Shown here piece after piece: positions 1-8,703 of a stretch of 46,263 bases of DNA. This stretch comes from Candidatus Omnitrophota bacterium (GTDB lineage: Bacteria > Omnitrophota > Omnitrophia > Omnitrophales > Aquincolibacteriaceae), in assembly GCA_016930235.1 (NCBI GenBank), contig JAFGHI010000058.1:1-46263 (forward strand). Reading direction: 5' to 3'. The notes beneath the pieces were generated by a model. That model saw only the letters and a list, made by a program, of their open reading frames with translations. It had not been told where the DNA came from and ran no database searches. A program made the translations under genes and the position numbers. Position 1 is the stretch's first letter; every line of letters starts with the position of its first letter.

Positions 1-941
1 GACACCTTTGCCGGGCTATCATAACACTCTAAGCCTCGATCCAAATTAAAAAAAGGTCGATAATTTAAATTACGTCTTGCCCGTGAAATATCCATCACCT
101 GACTTTTACCCCTATCTTTTTCAAGCGTACAAACTATTCTACCCGATGCCCCCCCATGTTTTTTTAAGATATTTACCGCGAGATTTTTCATGCTGGTTGC
201 CTGTCCAGATCCGACATTAAACACACCCGATTGCCGGCTTTGGAGCGCTAAGACGTTGGCCTGCGCAACATCCCGAACATGAACAAAATCCTGATAGCGG
301 TTCCCTTCGTCAAACAATTTGATCGGCTCTCCCCTCTTTGCCTTTTCAAGAAATAACGGCAATACCGTATTCGGATTTTGACCTTCGCCGTAGACCGAGG
401 CATAGCGTAAAATCGCATACGATATCCCCTGCCCATCACAAAACTTTTCAACCATTAACTCGCTAACCCACTTGGAGAGGGCATAGGCGTTATTCGGTAA
501 GCAGGCATCATTCTCCTTTAACGTTCCGTCATGCTCTCCGTAAACAGATATCGATGAACCCAGAACGAACCGCTTGAGATTTTGATTATTAAAACATACC
601 TGCATCAAATTTCGCATGCCTTCAACGTTAACCCTCCAATTCAACGGTGAATCATAATCCTCACGCAACCTTGGAACATATGCAGCCAAATGCACCACAT
701 AAGAGAAGTTCCGGGGAATTTGCCGAATACTATCGGGATCCGATAGATCGACTTCGTCCCATTCCACATTCGGGGTAGCCTTCTGCGGAAGACCTTTTCG
801 TAAATCGCCCGGTTTTCCCAAAGCCAGGATTCTAAACGCCGGCTCGTTATCCGTCAGACATTTCAAGAAAGACCTGCCAATAAAGCCAGTTGCCCCTGTT
901 AAAAGAACAAGTCCGCTTTTCGCCTTAGTTCCTAAACTCAT
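1..941 (-). CDS. NAD-dependent epimerase/dehydratase (extended SDR), C-terminus cut off by window edge
   Basis: This is an extended short-chain dehydrogenase, probably acting on a nucleotide sugar or a related 4-keto sugar. The N-terminus carries the Rossmann motif GATGFIG at residues 16-22. A VLGSSISVYG strand follows, then the catalytic pair Y153-x3-K157 (YALSK), then the family's late motifs RYASVYG and DFVHVRDVA. 313 codons are visible and the frame is open to base 1; the last residues read GLECYD, where relatives end their final helix, so only a short tail is missing. Two ATG codons sit in tandem at 944 and 941. The second is preferred because GGGGG lies about 5 bases upstream of it. It follows the methyltransferase gene by 15 bases. 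The exact substrate cannot be told. Confidence 0.88.
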   Translation of the reverse strand, partial: MSLGTKAKSGLVLLTGATGFIGRSFLKCLTDNEPAFRILALGKPGDLRKGLPQKATPNVEWDEVDLSDPDSIRQIPRNFSYVVHLAAYVPRLREDYDSPLNWRVNVEGMRNLMQVCFNNQNLKRFVLGSSISVYGEHDGTLKENDACLPNNAYALSKWVSELMVEKFCDGQGISYAILRYASVYGEGQNPNTVLPLFLEKAKRGEPIKLFDEGNRYQDFVHVRDVAQANVLALQSRQSGVFNVGSGQATSMKNLAVNILKKHGGASGRIVCTLEKDRGKSQVMDISRARRNLNYRPFFNLDRGLECYDSPAKV

Positions 942-956
942 CATCACCCCCGGGAA

Positions 957-1718
957 TTATTCCTTCTCAGAATCGGGAACCCGGGATGGGTCTTTATAAC
1001 ATGGAACAAATAGAAAACCGGCGTACTCCACAAGCTCGTTACCCATCTTATCAAATGCATTCAATAGCTCATCGGACCAATCCACGAGCTTATCACTGGA
1101 AAGGGGTTTAAGAAATATTCCCTGGACCCTCCCGCTGTACAAACCAGCGTCCATGACTTCCTTTTTGATGGATTTAACCGTATAAAGTTTCCGATGCCCA
1201 ACCGCATGATCATTTTCACTTAATTCATCCAAAGATTTCAGCATGCCGCAATGGTAACCAATTCTCCGATGCAGAGAAACCATGTTCGGAACAACAATAA
1301 GAATGATGCCGTCAGGTTTCAGCCAGGATGCTGCCAATTTAACCACGTGAAGCGAATCGACCACGTGCTCGATAATGCAGGACATCACAATCGTATCGAA
1401 TTTTTCTTTAGGCTGATACTCTTCAAAAAGCGTATGGATAATGTTTAAACGTGCCGCAAATTTTTTCTTAGCATAATCAACATTAAACTTCGAACCTTCG
1501 ATGACGGTCAGATCAAAGCCCTTATCCATCAAAGCATCGGTCCATCCCCGATCGTTATAACTCATCTCAAGCACTTTTGGACCCTTCACATAAGGCAGGG
1601 CCCGGCGCACCATCATCAAGATTTGCTTTTTATCGATCGTCATAGCCTTTTCGCTAAAAAATTCGGGCCCAATTTCATTTAACCGTTTTTTCTCTTTGGC
1701 ATAATCCAAGTTATCCAT
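957..1718 (-). CDS. SAM-dependent methyltransferase (class I, Methyltransf_23-like)
   Basis: This 253-residue protein has the class I methyltransferase layout. Motif I is VLEMSYNDRGW at residues 49-59, an acidic residue follows at E75 in VIEG, FDTIVMSCIIEHV spans about 107-119, and LKPDGIILIVVPN spans about 133-145. Motif I is glycine-poor compared with the usual VLDxGxGxG, but the order and spacing of the later motifs are normal. Its ATG overlaps the last 8 bases of the upstream deacetylase-like gene, so the two are probably co-translated. In a glycan locus it most likely methylates a sugar or a lipid-linked intermediate. That role is inferred from context; the acceptor is not known. Confidence 0.85.
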   Translation of the reverse strand: MDNLDYAKEKKRLNEIGPEFFSEKAMTIDKKQILMMVRRALPYVKGPKVLEMSYNDRGWTDALMDKGFDLTVIEGSKFNVDYAKKKFAARLNIIHTLFEEYQPKEKFDTIVMSCIIEHVVDSLHVVKLAASWLKPDGIILIVVPNMVSLHRRIGYHCGMLKSLDELSENDHAVGHRKLYTVKSIKKEVMDAGLYSGRVQGIFLKPLSSDKLVDWSDELLNAFDKMGNELVEYAGFLFVPCYKDPSRVPDSEKE

Positions 1719-3447
1719 TATTCCGTTCCCCTTTCAAATGATTAAAACGAACCCGACGACGTCCCTTGACAACATCGATGGTTGCTCTTTTCATCGTTAA
1801 AGCATTACCGCGTCCTTCATAAATAGCCAGATCTAAATTTCCGGACATTCTTCCTTCGACCGTACCGGTTCCTCGACCACCTTTGAATTCGAATTCTTGA
1901 AGCCTTGTATTCATCCTTGTTTCATAATACCTTGCTATATCCTGATATCTCGCATGTGTGGCATGAAAATTTTTACTTAGTCTTCTGATATCTTTCACAA
2001 TCCTTCTAAATTCCCACGGTCTCAAATAGTGAATCAGGGTTTCATGCGTAAACAAAGTCGAGAAAAACATATTTTCATTCGTCCAACGCAGATAACGGGA
2101 TATCCTATCACGGACCTCACGGTACTGATTGAATCTTTTGCCAGGTATTTTGAGCTTTAAGCCAAACAGGAAATCGAATCTCGAGGTTACCGAAACATCT
2201 ATTTTCCCATCCGGCTCCACTTTTTTGGGAAAAAAAAGGGCGGACATCACGATAAAGTCTGGATCATCAGGCCAATAATCGCAGATGAGCCCCCAACGGC
2301 CAAAAGGATAGCGCCGCCACTTATAAGCACCCACTTGATTCAACGGACTATTTACCTTGAATGGAAATCCAAGGTACCGGACCCCTAGTCTTTTTAAATG
2401 TTTCAACGCCGTCTTGCCTATTTGGCAATAGTGATAGGTTAAGACCGGGCTGAATTTGATTCTATTTTGATTTTGAAACTCGTCGAGCCGCTCAAAATTC
2501 TTTTTGATTTTTTGCTTCGAATAAGCCCCGCCTTGGAAAGGACCATAGATCAAATCTGTCTTTTCTGTGGGAACTCTCTTGTAATGAGTAAACGCATGCG
2601 CAGAACATTCAACCTTGCCATTCTGAATATAGTGAACAAGTTTCCTTGCATAGCAAGTCTTAAAATCATTAAGGTCAAGCCCCAAGTGGGCCTTAAACCC
2701 TTGTCGAATCAGATGATCCAAGTATCGGTAATTGCCCTCGCCGATAGAATCTTCAATGCGAAATGTAACAAAGGCCTTCGGCAACAACTGAAAAAATGGC
2801 TTCCGGGCAAGATAAATGATGCTTTTCCATAGGAAGACGTCAAAATCACCACCGAATCCAATGGCATGGATTAGATCATGGCCCTTCAGCATACAACAGC
2901 CTATTCGATATTTTGGGTGATGTAAAAAAACGAAGGCCGGATTGTTTCCAGCCATTAAAATAATATCCAAAGGCGTTTTCTTCTTATGAATTTTTGTGAT
3001 CTCACAGACGGAAGAAAGATCGATTTTTTCTCCCACGGCCTTTGTCGTAGCGATAAAATGTCTATTCCGGATCACCCGCAACGTATTCGATCGAATTCGT
3101 CCCATTGGCTTCGGCAGAACATTCCCCAACTCTGTTTGATGACGATAGGGATTTTCAAGCAAACTTGGCTCCGCTAAAAATAATCCGCATTGATGCTCCA
3201 GGGCTTCTTCAATCACCTTGATCACAGGTCGCTTTAAGGCCTTACCCAGATAAGGCTGGATCAGCAAAACCAAACCTGCCTGTCGAATAGCTCGCACACA
3301 CTGCGACGCATGGACATCAACAATGCGATGCGGAAATTTCCAATGCTGTAAAACAGGAGCAAATTCCTTCCAAAATGAAGAATATCCGGCTAACTTTTTA
3401 TCGATTAAGACAAGAACATCTTGTGAAACTTTCACGGTAGCACTCAC
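1711..3447 (-). CDS. Two-part protein: N-terminal amidotransferase-like region plus NodB-like polysaccharide deacetylase domain
   Basis: This 578-residue protein is hard to place. Residues 1 to about 215 look like an alpha/beta domain of the glutamine-amidotransferase-like type (BPL_N-like), without an obvious catalytic Cys-His-Glu triad. From about 222, AFVTFRIEDS resembles the TFDDG strand of carbohydrate esterase family 4, with D233 as the likely metal-binding Asp. CSAHAFTHY at 281-289 gives the H284-x3-H288 metal pair. The C-terminal part (about 520-578) is glycine- and arginine-rich and may be a small beta domain. No signal peptide is seen, so it is probably cytoplasmic. The start is GTG, overlapping the stop of the upstream GT2 gene as GTGA. 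Deacetylation of a glycan or sugar intermediate is plausible but unproven. Confidence 0.7.
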   Translation of the reverse strand: MSATVKVSQDVLVLIDKKLAGYSSFWKEFAPVLQHWKFPHRIVDVHASQCVRAIRQAGLVLLIQPYLGKALKRPVIKVIEEALEHQCGLFLAEPSLLENPYRHQTELGNVLPKPMGRIRSNTLRVIRNRHFIATTKAVGEKIDLSSVCEITKIHKKKTPLDIILMAGNNPAFVFLHHPKYRIGCCMLKGHDLIHAIGFGGDFDVFLWKSIIYLARKPFFQLLPKAFVTFRIEDSIGEGNYRYLDHLIRQGFKAHLGLDLNDFKTCYARKLVHYIQNGKVECSAHAFTHYKRVPTEKTDLIYGPFQGGAYSKQKIKKNFERLDEFQNQNRIKFSPVLTYHYCQIGKTALKHLKRLGVRYLGFPFKVNSPLNQVGAYKWRRYPFGRWGLICDYWPDDPDFIVMSALFFPKKVEPDGKIDVSVTSRFDFLFGLKLKIPGKRFNQYREVRDRISRYLRWTNENMFFSTLFTHETLIHYLRPWEFRRIVKDIRRLSKNFHATHARYQDIARYYETRMNTRLQEFEFKGGRGTGTVEGRMSGNLDLAIYEGRGNALTMKRATIDVVKGRRRVRFNHLKGERNNG

Positions 3448-4202
3448 CAGCTTCTTTTCGGAATACGATCAATCGTACCTGCGGTTTTTGCCCGAGGGAC
3501 CTTTCTAAAAACCATCCAAATCAACCAGAATCGGACAATGTCCGAAAAGGTCTTCCAAAGCGATTTCAGGCGAGCTCCCTTGGCCTTCCCTTTTTCCCGC
3601 GCCAAAAAGGTCATGCCTTCTTCTTTGATCCGGGCCCCTAAATAATAAGCCTTAATACCGATTTCAGCATTGGTAAAAATACTCCCCGATTCAAGGTGAA
3701 TTTTATCCATCAACGTCTTTCTGACAAATTTAACATTCTGAAACTCACTCATGGGAACATTAAAGAGAAAACGGATGAGATAATAATTCACAAAGGTGGT
3801 TAATTTTCGCATCGCCGGATTAGCCGAAAGATCCGAACGCACACCCTGAACTAAATCGTATTCGCCGGTCCATCTGAGAAACTTCGGTAATTCCGCCATG
3901 TCATGGAATCGGTCCACCGTATTCCAGAATATGATTTCTTTTGTCGCTAGAGGAATCGTCGAATGAAATCCGTAGCCGACATCCATATTTTTTTCATGCC
4001 GCACGATTTTGAGCGCAGGATATTTCCGGGTTAGCGACTGCATCTTCTTCCATGTGGAATCGGTACTTGCATCATCCACGATAATAATCTCGTAATCATC
4101 CGAAACGGCTCGCAAATCCCGGTCCGAGACCTCGACAAACTCCTCAATCAAGTCCTCCTCGTTATAGGCCCAAGCACACAACGATAGACTATATTTCTTC
4201 AT
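3444..4202 (-). CDS. Family 2 glycosyltransferase, DxD-less variant
   Basis: This 252-residue GT-A protein starts with the GT2 strand SLSLCAWAYNEEDLIEEF and has the nucleotide-binding IIIVDDASTDSTW at about 39-51. In place of the usual metal-binding DxD it reads WNTVDRFHD, so only one Asp occupies the site. A LARE/KGKAKG stretch and a hydrophobic segment near the C-terminus (about 222-236) suggest membrane association. It is probably a polyprenyl-phosphate sugar transferase or a relative that has lost standard metal binding. Its ATG shares a base with the preceding TAA (TAATG), and its stop overlaps the next gene's GTG, so it sits in a coupled run of genes. Confidence 0.8.
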   Translation of the reverse strand: MKKYSLSLCAWAYNEEDLIEEFVEVSDRDLRAVSDDYEIIIVDDASTDSTWKKMQSLTRKYPALKIVRHEKNMDVGYGFHSTIPLATKEIIFWNTVDRFHDMAELPKFLRWTGEYDLVQGVRSDLSANPAMRKLTTFVNYYLIRFLFNVPMSEFQNVKFVRKTLMDKIHLESGSIFTNAEIGIKAYYLGARIKEEGMTFLAREKGKAKGARLKSLWKTFSDIVRFWLIWMVFRKVPRAKTAGTIDRIPKRSW

Positions 4203-4798
4203 TAGTACGCCACCTCACCTTTCAGCGGCTTATTCTTTGCAGGAATACCCACAGCAATATGCTTTGCCGGCACATCCGACAAAACAACGGCATTCGCCCC
4301 AACAACCGCACCATCGCCTAACTTGCAACCGCCGACAACAACAGCCCCGGCAAAAACAGTGACCTCCTTACCGACCGCCGGAAAATCAAATATCCTCTTA
4401 GGGTCAAGGTGCCTGGCCCCGAAAGTCACATTCTGATAACAGGTAAACCGCTCACCAATCTTGGTTCCGCGTCCAATGACAATTCCAACCGGATGCGCGA
4501 TAAGCATCCCTTTAGCGATTTCTGCGTTATATTCAATTTCAGCACCGGTCACCATAACACTGAAACGCTGAATCAGCCAAGCAATCCAGGACAGTCCAAG
4601 CCGATAGAAAAGATAGCTGAAACGATACAAGAAAACGGCATGGAATCCCGCTTTGAACAGAAAGGTTTCGAAAATGATCTTCGGTTTATTGATTTTCTTT
4701 TGGGCCTTTCGAAACCCTGTCGCAAAATAGCGTTGGAGATCTCCTTTCAAGTTCACACTAAATTCCCGGAATGGATTTAGAATTTTCTTTTTAGTCAT
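4202..4798 (-). CDS. Serine acetyltransferase-like hexapeptide O-acetyltransferase
   Basis: This is a 198-residue left-handed beta-helix acetyltransferase. After a basic, partly hydrophobic N-terminal helical region (about 1-85), it shows hexapeptide repeats: IEYNAEIAKGMLIAHPVGIVIGRGTKIG, followed later by VGKEVTVFAGAVVVGGCKLGDGAVVGANAVVLSDV. The AHPVGIVIG segment corresponds to the catalytic DHGTGVVIG region of serine acetyltransferases and keeps the His. In polysaccharide loci such proteins usually acetylate a sugar rather than serine, and the coupling to asnB on one side (8-base overlap) and a GT2 on the other supports that. Free serine as acceptor cannot be excluded. Confidence 0.85.
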   Translation of the reverse strand: MTKKKILNPFREFSVNLKGDLQRYFATGFRKAQKKINKPKIIFETFLFKAGFHAVFLYRFSYLFYRLGLSWIAWLIQRFSVMVTGAEIEYNAEIAKGMLIAHPVGIVIGRGTKIGERFTCYQNVTFGARHLDPKRIFDFPAVGKEVTVFAGAVVVGGCKLGDGAVVGANAVVLSDVPAKHIAVGIPAKNKPLKGEVAY

Positions 4799-6650
4799 TT
4801 TTCTTTTTCCTCACAAGAAAACAGGTTTCGTACCATACCTGGAACATGACAAGATTCCAAATTTTGTAGCTATTTTTATGCCGTCCCGAGAGATACCCTT
4901 CAAAGAGGTTCCGAACGCCTTGGGGATTGAAGAAACCATGCATCCCGAGTCGTTCATCGGAGAAGAGGTCATGAACATAGTTTTTCATGCAACCCTTGAT
5001 CCAGGCATCCTGCGGTAAAATAAAGCCTTCCTTGGGCCGATCAATAATCTCTATGGGCAAATACCGCGACGCGACTTTCTTTAAAATATACTTGGGCACA
5101 CCGCCCTTAATCTTCAGGGTCCCGGGCATCGTTGCAACAAGTTCAACAAAACGGTAATCCAAAAAGGGCGAGCGCAGCTCAATTGAATGCGCCATCGACA
5201 AACGATCGGCAAAAGTCAGAATCTCATCCGGAAGCAACGTGTTCACATCAACATCAAGGAGACGATTCATCGAATCAAGACCTTCGGTCGGTTCCAAATT
5301 CGTTCTCAAAAGCTCCAAGGAGTTATAGGCCTTCATCTGCTCATAATAGGACGACGATAAAATGTTTTTCTTATCGCCATCCGTCAAAGCATAGAATTTG
5401 ATCCGCCAATCCGCCAAATGATCCTCGGCAATACTTTTGACATAATCTTCATTTCCGACATAGGGGCGAAAATCCACTTCGGATTCCGGTTTATTCAACC
5501 GACGTGCCCGAATATAATTTTCGATCGGCCAGCATAAACGATGGTGCGCATAACTTCCAAACTGGTCATCGGCACCATCACCCGTCAATGCAACTTTGAC
5601 GTGCTCTTTAACAAGCGCTGATAGAAAAAAGGTCGAAATCACACCCCCGAAGGGTTCATCAAAATAACGTATGATTTCTTCGATATTCGCAGGCAATTCC
5701 GAAGAACTCATCGTATATTCGTAGTGCTCCGTCCCGTACATCTCGGAGACTTTTTTTGCATAAATCGAATCTTTTTTATGGGCAAGGTCTTCGGCATAAG
5801 CTAAAGAAAAGGTCTTGATCTTGCGATCCGACATCTCAGTCGCCAAGGCTACAACCAAACTTGAATCAACACCTCCGCTGAGATAGGCCCCGACGGGAAC
5901 ATCACTGATGAGACGTAGACGAACAGCATCCTTCAAAAGCTCCAAAATCCGATCTTCCGCTTGCTCCTCGGTATAAGATTCCGTCTTAGAAAAATCTACC
6001 CGCCAATACTTTTGTTTTGCGACAGCTCCCTTTTCAAAAATGATCCGTTCCCCCGGCCGTAAACTATAAATCCCCTCATAAATTGTCATGGGCGAAGGAA
6101 CTGCCCGGTAGGTTAAATAATGAGAAAGTGCCTCGAGCGATATCGTATGTGGATATTGAGGCGATTCCAAAATGCACTTAATTTCAGAGCCATAGGAAAG
6201 ATTCTTGCCATCGAAGCGATAATAAAGAGGCTTGACGCCTAATCGATCCCTCGCAAGGAACAACCTTTTACGGGGAATATCCCAAATCGCAAATGCGAAC
6301 ATCCCGTTCAAACGATGAATAAAATCATCGCCGTATTCTTCATACAAATGCACCAAGATTTCCGTGTCAGAATTGGTATAAAAACGATGGCCCCGTTCCT
6401 TAAGCAAAGCTCTCAGAATCTGAAAATTATAGATTTCCCCATTAAAGGTGACCCAAATGGATTCGTCTTCATTGTGAATCGGCTGGTGCCCCGTTTGAAG
6501 ATCAATAATGCTTAAACGCCGCATCCCCATATTGATCCCCTGATGCTCGAAATAACCTTCGTCGTCAGGCCCCCGATGGACAATCTGCCGATTCATCCTG
6601 AGCAGAAGATCGTGATCCTTATTTCCCGTAAAACCAGCTATCCCGCACAT
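4791..6650 (-). CDS. asnB: Asparagine synthase (glutamine-hydrolysing) / AsnB-type amidotransferase
   Basis: This 619-residue protein has the full two-domain AsnB layout. The start MCGIAGF places the nucleophile Cys2 of the class 2 glutaminase domain, with HRGPDDEG at 25-32 and FNGEIYN at 69-75. The synthetase domain carries the PP-loop SGGVDSS at 258-264. The later acidic motif reads TGDGADDQFG where AsnB normally has SGEGxDExFGGY, a conservative change. The reaction would transfer the glutamine amide nitrogen to an adenylated carboxylate. Homologues in glycan clusters amidate uronic acids or other carboxylated sugars, and ugd and a HexNAcA-type dehydrogenase in this window would supply such substrates. 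A housekeeping asparagine synthetase is the alternative. The stop overlaps the acetyltransferase gene by 8 bases. Confidence 0.9.
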   Translation of the reverse strand: MCGIAGFTGNKDHDLLLRMNRQIVHRGPDDEGYFEHQGINMGMRRLSIIDLQTGHQPIHNEDESIWVTFNGEIYNFQILRALLKERGHRFYTNSDTEILVHLYEEYGDDFIHRLNGMFAFAIWDIPRKRLFLARDRLGVKPLYYRFDGKNLSYGSEIKCILESPQYPHTISLEALSHYLTYRAVPSPMTIYEGIYSLRPGERIIFEKGAVAKQKYWRVDFSKTESYTEEQAEDRILELLKDAVRLRLISDVPVGAYLSGGVDSSLVVALATEMSDRKIKTFSLAYAEDLAHKKDSIYAKKVSEMYGTEHYEYTMSSSELPANIEEIIRYFDEPFGGVISTFFLSALVKEHVKVALTGDGADDQFGSYAHHRLCWPIENYIRARRLNKPESEVDFRPYVGNEDYVKSIAEDHLADWRIKFYALTDGDKKNILSSSYYEQMKAYNSLELLRTNLEPTEGLDSMNRLLDVDVNTLLPDEILTFADRLSMAHSIELRSPFLDYRFVELVATMPGTLKIKGGVPKYILKKVASRYLPIEIIDRPKEGFILPQDAWIKGCMKNYVHDLFSDERLGMHGFFNPQGVRNLFEGYLSGRHKNSYKIWNLVMFQVWYETCFLVRKKKND

Positions 6651-6684
6651 GCGTTTCCTCTTTTAATCCTTCGATTTTCGGAAT

Positions 6685-7542
6685 TCACGAAACCTGAGCG
6701 AAAGAGAGACTCTTGCATGAATCAAATCGGCATTCTTTGAACTGAGCAGCATCCAGATTGACGAAGGTAAAATCAACATCGCGAAACTTACAGCGATCAA
6801 AAACTAACTTATCAAATTGACAATGCCGCATATTGACATCCAAAAAATCACACTCGGAAAAGCAAGAATTCTTCATCACCGAACCCATCAAACAAACTTC
6901 CTCAAATCTTGCGTGCCGTATATCCGCCTGATCAAAAACGACATTTAACATTTGTGACATCCTCACGCGGATTTCCTTGAATCTCACGCCTTGAAATTTC
7001 GCCTGTGTTATATTACCTTCATCCCAGTTAATCTTTTCGCCGTGCGATCGATCAAGCACAGTATTCATCAACTGAGCAAGCGTAAAGTCACATCCCGTCA
7101 AGTTACATTCAAACATTTCGCAATCGTTCAAATAGGCTTCAAAAAAACGTGCCCCCCGAAAATCCGAGTAACTCAATTTAGACCGATTAAAGTTAACTCC
7201 CTCAAAATTGGCCTTCTGAGCCTTGATATGAGTCAGATTGGTTTCTCTTAAAAAGGAACGCGAAAAATTGCTTTCCTCCAGATGCGTAAATGCGAAATTG
7301 CATCGCGGCATTCGTGAGAGTCTCAAATCAGCCCCCTGCAGATAATACCCAAGCAGCTGCCCCCGGCACTGATCCATTAGGATTGTAGCAAGCGCTTCCC
7401 CGCCGGGGTACTTGGCCCCAAAAGCATCCATGAACTCCTGCGGCTTACGGGCCTGATGCCAAAAGCATAAGGATTCGCTATCCCCAACCATCCGATCACA
7501 TTGATATGAAATTTCATCGACAGCAAACGAACAGGTTTTCAT
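6685..7542 (-). CDS. Pentapeptide-repeat protein with N-terminal Cys/His knuckle
   Basis: This 285-residue protein is dominated from about residue 70 by pentapeptide (A/C-D/N-L/F-x-x) repeats such as ADLRL, CNFAF, SNFSR, ANFEG, VNFNR, SDFRG, CNLTG, CDFTL and CDFLD, which should fold as a right-handed quadrilateral beta-helix. The first 30 residues hold CSFAVDEISYQC and later CFWH, a C...C...C-x2-H arrangement seen in other pentapeptide proteins and possibly metal-binding. The repeats are unusually rich in Cys. The chosen ATG at 7542 shares its A with the TGA of the upstream radical SAM gene (TGATG), implying translational re-initiation; a TTG at 7545 is possible but less likely. The function is unknown. 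Confidence 0.82.
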   Translation of the reverse strand: MKTCSFAVDEISYQCDRMVGDSESLCFWHQARKPQEFMDAFGAKYPGGEALATILMDQCRGQLLGYYLQGADLRLSRMPRCNFAFTHLEESNFSRSFLRETNLTHIKAQKANFEGVNFNRSKLSYSDFRGARFFEAYLNDCEMFECNLTGCDFTLAQLMNTVLDRSHGEKINWDEGNITQAKFQGVRFKEIRVRMSQMLNVVFDQADIRHARFEEVCLMGSVMKNSCFSECDFLDVNMRHCQFDKLVFDRCKFRDVDFTFVNLDAAQFKECRFDSCKSLSFAQVS

Positions 7543-8540
7543 CAAAAGAGATCCTTCGTTCGAATATGAGCGGGTTTTTCCATTTTTAAACCATCGAAGG
7601 TCATTTTGCCCTCATACATCATCTTCAGTGTCCCTTTTAAGGGTTTTGTTTGCCAATCCCGGCATTGTTGGCAAAATTTCGGACAATTAGAAAAATCACC
7701 CCGCAATTGCCGGTTCTGCCATTTCCGGTACATCGTCTGCCAAACTTCCTGGATGCTTTGTTTTTTGATATCACCGACCGGCAATCGATTGTCCCAGTCA
7801 CAGATGCAATAAGGAACGAGTCCGTTATAATAAATGGGAAAACTATCAAAGATCCAAGGACATGGATACCGATTGTCATGCGAAGGATTATGTTCGCTAA
7901 GATATCCGAGCCATGTTAATTTGGGGCGGATAAAAACCTCGACGCCGTAGTCGGCCCAATATTCTTTAAATTTCTCAACCTCGTGTTCGTTTTCTTCGTA
8001 AACGCCAAACTGGACAATAACGCGAAGATTATCCCTCTTGTGTTTGAGTAGATAATGGATGTTTCCAACAACCGTACCATAATCACCGCGCACACGAATC
8101 TTGGCATAAGTCTCGGATGTCGCAGCATCGATCCCCACATAAATTTCATCCAGGCCCGCATCGATCAATTGATCGCAAACCTTGGGTAACAACATATTGC
8201 CGTTGCTATTAATAATCGTGGTTTCGATCCCTTTTTGCTTGGCCATCCGGATCCGATCCCAAACCACCTTGGAGAGTGTCGGTTCGCCAAAATAGCAAAA
8301 CCAAAATCGGGTTTTCGGATTCACCGAGGCAATTTCATCAATAATCTTGACGGCTAGCCATTCCTCCATTTGCCCCACCTTCAAGGTCCCTTTTTCAAGC
8401 GCAGCCTCGCGGGCACACATGATGCACCGGAGCTGACAAGCGCTTGTTGTTTCCATCAGGACTTGATGAGGAAAATAAGGATTGACTCTCGAATCGTATG
8501 CGACAGCCGGGTTCGTCGCTTCAGCCTGCTTCTTCGTCAT
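7542..8540 (-). CDS. Radical SAM protein with C-terminal SPASM/twitch-type cysteine cluster
   Basis: This 332-residue protein carries the radical SAM signature CQLRCIMC (C35-x3-C39-x2-C42), which binds the SAM-cleaving 4Fe-4S cluster. Further features of the TIM barrel follow: WFCYFGEPTLS at about 85-95 and VGIDAATSETY at about 135-145. Cysteines near the end (YPCPW, PYCICDWD, NCPKFCQQC) form a SPASM or twitch-type auxiliary cluster region. SPASM enzymes act on peptides, proteins or small molecules; similar genes are common in surface-glycan clusters with unknown substrates. The pentapeptide-repeat gene follows directly with a TGATG junction, so the two products are made together. A promoter-like pair lies 62-90 bases upstream of the ATG. 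Confidence 0.87.
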   Translation of the reverse strand: MTKKQAEATNPAVAYDSRVNPYFPHQVLMETTSACQLRCIMCAREAALEKGTLKVGQMEEWLAVKIIDEIASVNPKTRFWFCYFGEPTLSKVVWDRIRMAKQKGIETTIINSNGNMLLPKVCDQLIDAGLDEIYVGIDAATSETYAKIRVRGDYGTVVGNIHYLLKHKRDNLRVIVQFGVYEENEHEVEKFKEYWADYGVEVFIRPKLTWLGYLSEHNPSHDNRYPCPWIFDSFPIYYNGLVPYCICDWDNRLPVGDIKKQSIQEVWQTMYRKWQNRQLRGDFSNCPKFCQQCRDWQTKPLKGTLKMMYEGKMTFDGLKMEKPAHIRTKDLF

Positions 8541-8601
8541 TCTGACCTCTTATGTCGATGATGCCACTAATTTCGTCTAACTGCGCCTGGCAAAACGAGT
8601 T

Positions 8602-8630
8602 ATAATACATGAAATCGACTGTTTCGTCCA
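8602..8630 (-). promoter_or_regulatory. Candidate sigma70-type promoter for the radical SAM operon
   Basis: On the minus strand TGGACG (8630-8625, 4 of 6 to TTGACA) and TATTAT (8607-8602, 5 of 6 to TATAAT) are separated by 17 bases. The pair lies in the 163-base gap between the metallophosphoesterase and radical SAM genes and points into the latter. Nothing else was recognised in this gap. Confidence 0.4.
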
Positions 8631-8703
8631 GGTAAACGCGGTTTATACGATTCAAATTACGCGTAACCTGTTTCGAATTATATAGTTATGGATAGTCACC
8701 AGC

